Source: Lentisalinibacter orientalis (GTDB taxonomy: Bacteria; Pseudomonadota; Gammaproteobacteria; Steroidobacterales; Woeseiaceae). Taken from it: DNA of 64,000 nucleotides. The notes beneath the pieces are model-generated. The model was not told the DNA's origin and made no database searches. It saw only the letters and a list, made by a program, of their open reading frames with translations. The stretch covers positions 124,001-188,000 of the forward strand of contig NZ_JAPDRJ010000001.1 of assembly GCF_040706535.1 (NCBI RefSeq), read 5' to 3'. A program made the position numbers and the translations under genes. Of the stretch, positions 1-6,909 are shown piece by piece. Numbering within the stretch: the stretch's first letter is position 1; each line of letters begins with the position of its first letter.

Positions 1-474
1 TGGGGCAATAGCGCCGTCGCCGCCTGCTACGAGGGGCTGCCCTGGATCACCGGCGCGGCCGTCATGATCGGCGGCGCCATGCCTGACGGGCGCGTGTTCG
101 TGCTGGCCGCGCTCTACAGCGCGGGCTGCCACGGCATCATGACGCTGAACGATTTCAAGTCCGTGGAGGGCGACCTGCGCATGGGCGTGGGCTCCATCCC
201 GGCCCGCATCGGGCCCGAACGGGCGGCCATGCTGGCCTGCATCACCATGGCAGTGCCGCAGGTGGCGGTCATCGGTTGCCTCTGGTGGTGGGGACTCGCG
301 CCCTGGGCCCTCGGCGTCGCCGCCGTGCTCGTCAGCCAGCTCGCGCTGATGCCGCGGCTGCTGAAAGACCCGCGCGGCAAGGCCGCCTGGTACAACGGCA
401 CGGGCATCACGCTGTACGTCTCCGGGATGATGATCAGCGCCTTCGGGCTGCGCGCCCTGGAGCTCGCGCCGTGA
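1..474 (+). CDS. bchG: Bacteriochlorophyll a synthase BchG, C-terminal part (5' end outside window)
   Basis: The frame is open from base 1, so the N-terminal half is missing; 157 residues remain. This is the C-terminal half of a UbiA-superfamily membrane prenyltransferase, which in this family esterifies bacteriochlorophyllide a with geranylgeranyl or phytyl diphosphate. The second conserved polar block, NDFKSVEGDLRMG, sits at residues 50-62 of the fragment and is characteristic of the BchG/ChlG branch. It is followed by hydrophobic segments consistent with the last membrane helices. The stop codon overlaps the GTG start of the next gene by 4 bp, and the order bchG, bch2-like, bchP is the usual one in purple-bacterial photosynthesis clusters, so co-transcription is likely. 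Confidence 0.93.
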   Translation, partial: WGNSAVAACYEGLPWITGAAVMIGGAMPDGRVFVLAALYSAGCHGIMTLNDFKSVEGDLRMGVGSIPARIGPERAAMLACITMAVPQVAVIGCLWWWGLAPWALGVAAVLVSQLALMPRLLKDPRGKAAWYNGTGITLYVSGMMISAFGLRALELAP

Positions 475-1817
475 AGCCGCTGGGCTGGTTCGGCATCTTC
501 CGCGTCGGCCTGGTGCAGACCGCGCTCGGCGCCATCGTCGTGCTGACGACCTCCACCCTGAACCGGGTGATGGTGGTCGAGCTGGGCCTGGCCGCCATGC
601 TGCCCGGCGCGCTGGTGGCGCTGCACTATGCCGTGCAGGTCTCCCGGCCGCGGCTCGGCTACGGCTCGGACCTGGGCGGCCGGCGTACGCCGTGGATCAT
701 CGGCGGCATGGCGGTGCTCGGCATCGGCGGCATCACCGCGTCCTGCGCCACGGCCTGGATGGCCACCGACCCGGTCGCCGGCGCGGCACTGGCCGCGCTG
801 GCATTCCTGCTGATCGGCGTCGGCGTCGGCGCCGCCGGCACGTCGCTGCTGGTGCTGCTCGCGAAGCGGGTCACGCCGGAGCGACGCGCCCCGGCGGCCA
901 CCACCGTCTGGCTGATGATGATCGCCGGCTTCGCCGTGACGGCCGGGGTGGCGGGTCATTTCCTGGACCCCTTCTCCATGCCGCGGCTGATCACCGTCAC
1001 CAGTATCGTCTGCGGCGCGGCTTTCCTGTTGACGCTGGTCGCCATCCGCAATGTGGAGGGCCACGCAAGTGCGGCTTCCGCGGCGGCGGACACCGGCACC
1101 GCAGCCGCGGGCGAGGAACCCGGACCGCCGTTCCGCCATGCGCTGGCGGAGGTCTGGTCCGAGCCGCGGGCGCGGCGGTTCTCGATCTTCGTTTTCGTCT
1201 CCATGCTCGCCTACAGCGGCCAGGAGCTGATCGTCGAGCCCTTCGCCGGCACCGTCTTCGGCCTGACGCCCGGCCAGTCCACCCAGCTCGCCGGCGTCCA
1301 GAACACGGGCATGCTGGTCGGCATGATCCTGGTGGCCGTCGGTGCCCGGCGCTTCGGCACGCTGAGCGGCTGGACCATCGGCGGCTGCATCGCCTCCGCC
1401 GTCGCCCTGGTGGCCCTGGCGGCGGGCGGCTTCTTCGCCGACGAGTGGCCGCTCAGGGCCAGCATTTTCGCACTCGGCATGGCCAACGGCGCCTTCGCCG
1501 TGGCCGCCATCGGCTCGATGATGGCGCTGGTGGCAGCGGGCAGGGAGCGCCGGGAAGGAGTCCGCATGGGTCTCTGGGGCGCCGCCCAGGCCGTGGCGTT
1601 CGGCGCGGGCGGCTTCCTCGGCACCATGGGCGTCGACGTGATGCGCAGCCTGGTGAGCCTGCCGGCCACCGCCTACGGCACGGTGTTCGCCAGCCAGGCG
1701 GTGATGTTCCTCTTGGCCACCGTGCTGGCGGCGCGGGTCGGCCACACCGGAGAACGCGGCAGCGAGACGCCACAGACGGGACCCGTGCGACTGGCGACGG
1801 AGACGGGCAGACAATGA
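471..1817 (+). CDS. PucC/Bch2-family MFS-like protein of the photosynthesis cluster
   Basis: A 448-residue polytopic membrane protein starting at GTG 471 inside the bchG stop (GTGA overlap), which fixes the start by translational coupling. It has about twelve hydrophobic segments. The MFS loop signature GSDLGGRRTPW lies near residue 65. The family (PucC, LhaA, 'Bch2' or Orf428) sits between bchG and bchP in Rhodobacter-type clusters and is implicated in delivering bacteriochlorophyll to light-harvesting complexes or assembling them. The older name '44.5 kDa bacteriochlorophyll synthase subunit' is probably a misnomer. The next gene, bchP, starts 13 nt after the stop. Family membership is clear from sequence and position; the exact subtype (Bch2, LhaA or PucC) is inferred from the bchG-bchP context. 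Confidence 0.88.
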   Translation: MKPLGWFGIFRVGLVQTALGAIVVLTTSTLNRVMVVELGLAAMLPGALVALHYAVQVSRPRLGYGSDLGGRRTPWIIGGMAVLGIGGITASCATAWMATDPVAGAALAALAFLLIGVGVGAAGTSLLVLLAKRVTPERRAPAATTVWLMMIAGFAVTAGVAGHFLDPFSMPRLITVTSIVCGAAFLLTLVAIRNVEGHASAASAAADTGTAAAGEEPGPPFRHALAEVWSEPRARRFSIFVFVSMLAYSGQELIVEPFAGTVFGLTPGQSTQLAGVQNTGMLVGMILVAVGARRFGTLSGWTIGGCIASAVALVALAAGGFFADEWPLRASIFALGMANGAFAVAAIGSMMALVAAGRERREGVRMGLWGAAQAVAFGAGGFLGTMGVDVMRSLVSLPATAYGTVFASQAVMFLLATVLAARVGHTGERGSETPQTGPVRLATETGRQ

Positions 1818-1830
1818 CAGAGGAAACGAC

Positions 1831-3021
1831 ATGGAAGAATTCGAAGTAGTCGTCGTCGGCGGCGGACCCGCCGGGGCCACTGCCGCTGCCACTCTCGCCC
1901 GCCAGGGCCGCTCCGTGCTGCTGCTGGACCGGGAAGGACGCATCAAGCCCTGCGGCGGCGCCATCCCGCCCCGCCTGATCCGGGACTTCGAGATACCCGA
2001 CGCGCTGCTGGTGGCGAAGGTGGACTCCGCGCGCATGGTGGCGCCTTCCGGGCGCGGCGTCGACATGCCCATCGAGGGCGGCTATGTCGGCATGGTGGAC
2101 CGGGAGGAATTCGACGAATGGCTGCGGGTGCGGGCGGCCGCCGCGGGCGCCGACCGGCGCCAGGGCACCTTCCGCGAGATCACCCGGGACGCCGACGGCA
2201 CGGCGGTCGTGCATTACCGTGCCCGCGAGGACGGCCGCGACGCGGCGCCGCGGGCGGTCCGTGCCCGGGCCGTCATCGGTGCCGACGGCGCCAACTCGCG
2301 GGTGGCGAAGCAGATGGTGCCCGGCGGCGACGCCATCCCCTACGTCGCCGCCTATCACGAGATCATCCGCTCGCCCGCCCAGGGCCAGGGAGACTTCGAC
2401 GGCAAGCGCTGCGACGTGTACTACCAGGGCCACCTGTCACCGGACTTCTACGCCTGGATCTTCCCCCACGGCGAGCACACCAGCGTGGGCGTGGGCAGCG
2501 CCAACAAGGGCTTCTCCCTGCGCGGTGCTGTGGACGAACTGCGCGCCGCCACCGGCATGAGCGAGTGCGAGACCGTGCGGCGCGAAGGTGCGCCGATACC
2601 GCTGAAGCCGCTGAAGCGCTGGGATAACGGCCGCGACGTCCTGCTGGCGGGCGATGCCGCCGGTATCGTGGCGCCGGCCTCCGGCGAGGGCATCTATTAC
2701 GCGATGGTCGGCGGCCAGTACGCCGCGGAGGCCGTGGCGGAGTTCTGCGCCACCGGCAAGGCGAAGGCATTGAAGAAGGCGCGCAAGCGCTTCCTGAAGG
2801 AGCACGGACGGGTGTTCTGGGTGCTGGGCCTGCTGCAGCGTTTCTGGTACTCGTCGGACAAGCGGCGCGAGCGCTTCGTCAGCATCTGCGAGGATCCGGA
2901 CGTCCAGCGCCTGACCTGGGAGGCGTACATGAACAAGCGTCTCGTGCGCGCGAAGCCGGTCACCCACGTGCGCATCTTCTTCAAGGATCTCGCCCACCTG
3001 CTGGGTATCGTCTCGCCGTGA
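1831..3021 (+). CDS. bchP: Geranylgeranyl diphosphate/geranylgeranyl-bacteriochlorophyll reductase BchP
   Basis: A 396-residue FAD-dependent reductase that hydrogenates the geranylgeranyl tail (free diphosphate or attached to bacteriochlorophyll a) to phytyl. The N-terminus has the Rossmann dinucleotide motif VVVVGGGPAGATAAATLA (residues ~5-22), followed by the family-typical LLLDREGRIKPCGGAIPPR block. The second FAD-contacting segment VLLAGDAAGIVAPASGEGI is near residues 270-290. Length matches the family. It lies 13 nt after the PucC-like gene in the same operon. Assignment to BchP rather than an archaeal-lipid type reductase rests on the surrounding bch genes as well as the sequence. Confidence 0.93.
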   Translation: MEEFEVVVVGGGPAGATAAATLARQGRSVLLLDREGRIKPCGGAIPPRLIRDFEIPDALLVAKVDSARMVAPSGRGVDMPIEGGYVGMVDREEFDEWLRVRAAAAGADRRQGTFREITRDADGTAVVHYRAREDGRDAAPRAVRARAVIGADGANSRVAKQMVPGGDAIPYVAAYHEIIRSPAQGQGDFDGKRCDVYYQGHLSPDFYAWIFPHGEHTSVGVGSANKGFSLRGAVDELRAATGMSECETVRREGAPIPLKPLKRWDNGRDVLLAGDAAGIVAPASGEGIYYAMVGGQYAAEAVAEFCATGKAKALKKARKRFLKEHGRVFWVLGLLQRFWYSSDKRRERFVSICEDPDVQRLTWEAYMNKRLVRAKPVTHVRIFFKDLAHLLGIVSP

Positions 3022-3031
3022 GCGCCTGTCC

Positions 3032-3508
3032 TTGAGCGTAAGAGCCGTACGCCCGCTGCCGATCCTGGTCGCCGCCCTCGCCGTCCTGGCAATGGGTGCC
3101 GGCGGCGGGCTGCTGACCGATCTCGGCCCCTGGTACCAGAACCTGGTGCAACCGGACTGGAAGCCGCCCGACGTCGCCTTCGGGCCGGTCTGGACGAGCA
3201 TCTTCGTGCTGGCCGGCATCGGCGGCGTGCTGGCCTGGTCGGCCGCCGACGGCACCGCCGACCGGCGCCGCATCCTGGCGCTGTTCGGGGTCAATGCCTT
3301 CCTGAACCTGGGCTGGAGCGTCGCGTTCTTCCAGGTGAAGCGCCCGGATTGGGCGCTCGCCGAGCTGGTGCTGCTGTGGCTGTCGATCGTGGCGCTGATC
3401 GTCGGCCTGAGACGGCTCTCGCTGGCGGCCTCCCTGCTGATGGTCCCCTATCTCGCCTGGGTGACGTTCGCCGGTTTCCTGAACTACGCCATCGTGCAGC
3501 TCAATTAG
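3032..3508 (+). CDS. tspO: TspO/MBR-family tryptophan-rich sensory protein
   Basis: A 158-residue membrane protein with five predicted helices and the aromatic-rich loop GPWYQNLVQPDWKPPDVAFG (residues ~32-51) typical of TspO. It begins at TTG 3032, 10 nt after the bchP stop; no in-frame ATG or GTG lies near the conserved N-terminus, so the TTG start is the best choice although its ribosome-binding site is weak. TspO binds tetrapyrroles. In Rhodobacter sphaeroides it modulates photosynthesis gene expression in response to oxygen, so location at the end of a bch operon fits a role in tetrapyrrole sensing or handling. It appears to be the last gene of this operon. Confidence 0.9.
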   Translation: MSVRAVRPLPILVAALAVLAMGAGGGLLTDLGPWYQNLVQPDWKPPDVAFGPVWTSIFVLAGIGGVLAWSAADGTADRRRILALFGVNAFLNLGWSVAFFQVKRPDWALAELVLLWLSIVALIVGLRRLSLAASLLMVPYLAWVTFAGFLNYAIVQLN

Positions 3509-3521
3509 AGATCCTCCTGCC

Positions 3522-3544
3522 GTCGCGTCCAGCCGGACGCCGAC
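3522..3544. terminator. Hairpin between convergent tspO and feoB
   Basis: An imperfect inverted repeat (GCGTCC at 3525-3530, AGCC loop, GGACGC at 3535-3540, with flanking GTC/GAC pairing around a bulge) fills the 36-nt gap between the two convergent stops. There is no U-tract on either strand, so intrinsic termination is only a possibility. Confidence 0.3.
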
Positions 3545-5740
3545 TCAGCTGAAGACCTGATAGACGGTGAAGGCGCCGAGATAGCCGAGCGCGGTCATGT
3601 AGGACCAGGCGAAAACGGGCCAGCGCCAGCTGTTGGTCTCCCGGCGGATGACGGCGAGCGTCGCCGCACACTGCAGACACCAGGCGTAGAACACCAGCAG
3701 GCCGAGCACCATCGGCAGCGTGAACACGGGACTGCCGTCGGGCCAGGTCGCCGCGTTCAGCCGCTCCGACAGGCGTTCGTCGTCGGCCTCGGCGCCGACC
3801 GCATAGATGGTGCCGAGCACGGCCACGACCACCTCCCGCGCCGGGAACCCGGCCAGCACCGCCGCGGACACCCGCCAGTCCCAGCCGAGCGGATGGAAGA
3901 CCGGGGCGATGGTCTCGCCGGCCCGCCCGAGCCAGCTCTGGGCGAGCTGGGCGGCAGCGGCTTCGTTCTCGATCTGACGGAGCCGCTCCTCCAGCGCCTC
4001 GCCCTCGTAGGCTGCGACGGCCCGGGCGGCAGCCTCCCCGGCCGCCTGCTCCACCGCCTCCGAGCGGGGGAAATACGCCAGCGCCCAGACGATCACGGCT
4101 ACCGAGAAGATGACCGTGCCGGCACGGCGCAGGAAGATGCGCGCCCGGTCGAGCAGTTTTATCGCCACCGTGCGCAGGTTCGGATAACGGAACTCGGGCA
4201 GCGTCAGCATGAAGGTGGGACGCTCGCCGCGCAGCGCAGAGCGCTTCAGCAGGAGCGCGGTGCCCACCCCGCCGAAGATGCTGAGCAGGTACAGGCCGAA
4301 CAGCACGAGGCCCTGCAGATTCAGGGGTCCCACGCCGCGGTCCGGCACGAAGGCCGCGATCAGCAGCGCATAGACGGGCAGTCGGGCCGAGCAGGTCATG
4401 AACGGCGCGGCGAGGATGGTGGCGATGCGGTCGCGTCGATTCGGTATCACGCGGGTCGCCATGATGGCCGGCACGGCACACGCAAACCCCGAGAGCAGCG
4501 GGATCACCGAATGGCCGGAGAGCCCGACGCTGCGCATGGCACGATCAACCAGGAACGCCGCACGCGCGAGATAGCCCGTATCCTCCATGAGGATCAGGAA
4601 CAGGAACAGGATCATGATCTGGGGCAGAAAGATCACCACGCTGCCCACGCCGGCGATCACGCCGTCCACCAGGAAGCTCGCGAGGAAGCCATCCGGCAGC
4701 CGGGCCTGCAGGAACCCCCCGGCGCCGCTGACGGCCGCGTCGATCAGATCCATCATGGGCGTCGCCCAGGCGAATACGGCCTGGAAGACCACGGCCATGG
4801 ACAGGATGAACAGGCCGGTGGCGGGCCAGGGCCGGGCGAACCAGGCGGCCAGCCGCGCCCCCTGGCGCTCGATGGCCGAGCCTTCCTGCTGAACGTCCGC
4901 CAGCGTCGCGCGGATCCAGCGGTAACGCTCCCGCGCCTCCACGGCCCGCGGCGGCTCCTCGCCGAACAGCTCTCGCCTGGCGTCTGCCAGCGCCTGACGG
5001 CCGCGCTCGTCCAGCGTCTGCTGCCGCCACGCCACGGTGGCCGGGTCGTCGTCCACCAGGGCACGCTCGATGTCGACGATGCCGACATGAGGGGGCAGGT
5101 CCGCCAGCTCCTCTCTCAGGCGCTCGGCCGTCTCCCGCAGCGCCGGCCAGAAGCCGACCCTGCGCGGCGGGGCCGTCTCCGCCAGCTGCGCCAGTCGGCT
5201 CTTCAGTTCGCCGAAGCCGCGGCCCGTGGTGGCCACAACGGGGACGATGGGGATGCCGCCGAGCTTCGCGGACAGCGCCTCCACGTCGATGAGCGTGCCG
5301 TTGCGCCTGGCGATATCGGTCATGGTGAGCGCGACCAGCAGCGGCCGTTCCAGCTCGACCAGCTGCTGCAGGAAGTACAGGCTCTGGTAAAGCTGGGTGG
5401 CGTCGACGACCGCCAGGATGGCGTCCGGCGGCGGGGTGCCCGGCATGCGGCCGAGCAGCACATCCACGGCGATGCGCTCGTCCGCGGAGTAGGGGCTCAT
5501 GCCGTAGGTGCCGGGGAGGTCGATCAGGTCGAACTCGCCCTCCGGCAGCGAGGCGCGACCGGACTTCTTCTCGACGGTGACGCCGGGATAGTTGCCCGTA
5601 TGCTGGCGCATGCCGGTAAGCCGGTTGAAGACGGTGCTCTTCCCGGCGTTGGGATTACCGACCAGCGCGATGGTGCCCGCCGCCCGGCGGGTCATCGCGA
5701 CTGACGAGAGGGGGACGGCTATTTCCCGGTTGTCGCTCAT
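3545..5740 (-). CDS. feoB: Ferrous iron transporter FeoB
   Basis: A 731-residue inner-membrane Fe(II) transporter. The N-terminal G domain has the P-loop GNPNAGKST near residue 28, DLPGTYG as the G3 region, and switch segments typical of FeoB. It is followed by a helical spacer and the membrane domain with two Gate repeats (the block around VIPLLSGFACAVPAIMATR and its counterpart near the C-terminus). A CLQCAATLAV segment lies in the last membrane region. Length is normal for a gammaproteobacterial FeoB. The start codon overlaps the feoA stop (ATGA), so the two genes are translationally coupled. No FeoC is present. Expression is expected to be Fur-controlled from the site upstream of feoA. 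Confidence 0.95.
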   Translation of the reverse strand: MSDNREIAVPLSSVAMTRRAAGTIALVGNPNAGKSTVFNRLTGMRQHTGNYPGVTVEKKSGRASLPEGEFDLIDLPGTYGMSPYSADERIAVDVLLGRMPGTPPPDAILAVVDATQLYQSLYFLQQLVELERPLLVALTMTDIARRNGTLIDVEALSAKLGGIPIVPVVATTGRGFGELKSRLAQLAETAPPRRVGFWPALRETAERLREELADLPPHVGIVDIERALVDDDPATVAWRQQTLDERGRQALADARRELFGEEPPRAVEARERYRWIRATLADVQQEGSAIERQGARLAAWFARPWPATGLFILSMAVVFQAVFAWATPMMDLIDAAVSGAGGFLQARLPDGFLASFLVDGVIAGVGSVVIFLPQIMILFLFLILMEDTGYLARAAFLVDRAMRSVGLSGHSVIPLLSGFACAVPAIMATRVIPNRRDRIATILAAPFMTCSARLPVYALLIAAFVPDRGVGPLNLQGLVLFGLYLLSIFGGVGTALLLKRSALRGERPTFMLTLPEFRYPNLRTVAIKLLDRARIFLRRAGTVIFSVAVIVWALAYFPRSEAVEQAAGEAAARAVAAYEGEALEERLRQIENEAAAAQLAQSWLGRAGETIAPVFHPLGWDWRVSAAVLAGFPAREVVVAVLGTIYAVGAEADDERLSERLNAATWPDGSPVFTLPMVLGLLVFYAWCLQCAATLAVIRRETNSWRWPVFAWSYMTALGYLGAFTVYQVFS

Positions 5741-5988
5741 TCCCCTTCGGGGGCGTTGTTCCCTTCCAGGTGCTCCACGCGGAACCGCCTGGCCTGGTCC
5801 TGGCGCAGCGAGATGGACGTGCCGTGGAGACGGAATTCCAGCGGGTCGCCGCCCAGGGAGCGGTGCAGGAAGGTGAGTTCCGCGCCTTCCACCAGGCCGA
5901 GGGTCATCAGGCGCTGGACGCCCGGATCTGACGGATCGACCGCCGCAATCCGGACGCGATCGCCGTTCTTGAGGTCTTTAAGGGTCAT
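5737..5988 (-). CDS. feoA: Ferrous iron transport accessory protein FeoA
   Basis: An 83-residue SH3-like cytosolic protein starting at MTLKDLKNGDRVRI. This start has a good purine-rich ribosome-binding site (GAGAG) just upstream; a longer in-frame extension to about 6114 is rejected because it would cross the Fur-box-like promoter region and adds no conserved sequence. The block LMTLGLVEGAELTF (residues ~25-38) is diagnostic of FeoA. FeoA is needed for FeoB-mediated Fe(II) uptake and is thought to contact the FeoB G domain. The stop overlaps the feoB start by 4 bp. In a phototroph this operon also supplies iron for haem and photosynthetic electron transport. Confidence 0.93.
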   Translation of the reverse strand: MTLKDLKNGDRVRIAAVDPSDPGVQRLMTLGLVEGAELTFLHRSLGGDPLEFRLHGTSISLRQDQARRFRVEHLEGNNAPEGE

Positions 5989-6008
5989 TTCAGCTCTCTG
6001 TTTCGGAG

Positions 6009-6027
6009 CCGAATGATAATCGTTTGC
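6009..6027 (-). promoter_or_regulatory. Putative Fur box upstream of feoAB
   Basis: The 19 bases centred on AATGATAATC (6012-6021) match the classical Fur box GATAATGATAATCATTATC at 13 of 19 positions by hand alignment, with the central ten bases exact. It lies about 20-40 nt upstream of the feoA start, where a repressor would overlap the promoter. It is AT-rich against a GC-rich background. Confidence 0.7.
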
Positions 6028-6153
6028 GTCTTTGCTAGCCATTGCGGGAAGCGCGTACTCTCCCGCGATCTGCCACGCACCGCGGGGCCAACCGGCCCCA
6101 CCGGGCTGCGGCATCCGGCCGCCGGTAGCGGTCGGACGCCGCGCCGACGGGAC

Positions 6154-6783
6154 TCAGCTCGCGGCTTTCTTCCGGGACGCCTTCTTCGCGGAAGCCTTCT
6201 TCGTCGCCGCTTTCCTGGCGGTCTTCTTCCTGGCCACCTTCTTCTTCGCTACCTTCTTCGTGACGGCCTTCTTCTTCGCGGCCTTCTTCTTCGCGGCTTT
6301 CTTCTTTGCGGGCTTCTTCTTCGCAGTCTTCTTCGCTGCCGTCTTCTTCGCGGCGGCCTTGTTCTTTTTCTTCTTCCTGCCGGTCATCCTCTCGATCTGC
6401 TTCTCGACCTGGTCTATCGCCTTGTCGATGCGCAGCGCATGGGTGAGGTGTTTGCGCGCCGAATTGAGATCGTCGCGCACCAGCTTGAGATCCTTGCGCA
6501 TGTCGGCGGCTTCTTCCCGCGCCTCGCCGACCGTCTTCTTCAGGTTCTCGATCTGCTCTTTCAGTTCCTTGCGTGCCTTCTCACTGGTCGTCCTGGCGAG
6601 CTTCTCCGCCTTGTTCTGCATGTCCTTGCGGGCCTTCTCGACGCGCTTGTTGGCCTTCTTGATCTCGCGCATCAAGCGGTCGCGCTCCCGGCCGAGCCGT
6701 TTCGTCGCAGACTCTGCTGCCTTGCGGAATTCTTTCTTGGCGTCCTGCAATGCGCGCTGCTGCTTCCTGACTTCTTCGATCAT
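6154..6783 (-). CDS. Histone H1-like protein with coiled-coil N-terminus and Lys/Ala repeat tail
   Basis: 209 residues in two parts. Residues 1 to about 130 are a highly charged, heptad-like helical region (many K/E/R, no Pro) predicted to form a long coiled coil. Residues ~135-209 are almost entirely Lys and Ala with Thr, Ser and Arg, in AAKK/KKAAKK repeats like the C-terminal tail of histone H1 and of bacterial AlgP/Hc1-type proteins. Such tails bind DNA or polyanions and condense nucleoids; the coiled coil would provide oligomerisation. It stands alone, transcribed away from the exporter operon. The tail is encoded by degenerate repeats and is likely to vary in length between strains. Function as a nucleoid protein is inferred from composition, not shown. 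Confidence 0.7.
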   Translation of the reverse strand: MIEEVRKQQRALQDAKKEFRKAAESATKRLGRERDRLMREIKKANKRVEKARKDMQNKAEKLARTTSEKARKELKEQIENLKKTVGEAREEAADMRKDLKLVRDDLNSARKHLTHALRIDKAIDQVEKQIERMTGRKKKKNKAAAKKTAAKKTAKKKPAKKKAAKKKAAKKKAVTKKVAKKKVARKKTARKAATKKASAKKASRKKAAS

Positions 6784-6873
6784 GATCGTACTCCATCAAA
6801 CGCTCTTACGGAGACCGCTTCCATTCAGCCCTCCGCAGGGATGCTACCCGAGTGCCCGGGTACCGTCATCCGC

Positions 6874-6905
6874 AAAAACCAGGGGCCGCACGATGCGGCC
6901 CCTGG
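6874..6905 (-). terminator. Rho-independent terminator of the MMPL/YCF48/DUF1329 operon
   Basis: Perfect 12-bp stem (6879-6890 pairing with 6894-6905) with a 3-nt loop, followed on the minus strand by TTTTT (6874-6878). It lies 5 nt beyond the exporter stop codon, the canonical position and form of an intrinsic terminator. Confidence 0.88.
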
Positions 6906-6909
6906 AAAC

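Noticed and set aside
6160..6370. Short repeats that at first looked like a CRISPR or satellite array
   Set aside because: They are degenerate codons for the Lys/Ala tail of the histone-like protein, without constant spacers or repeat length.
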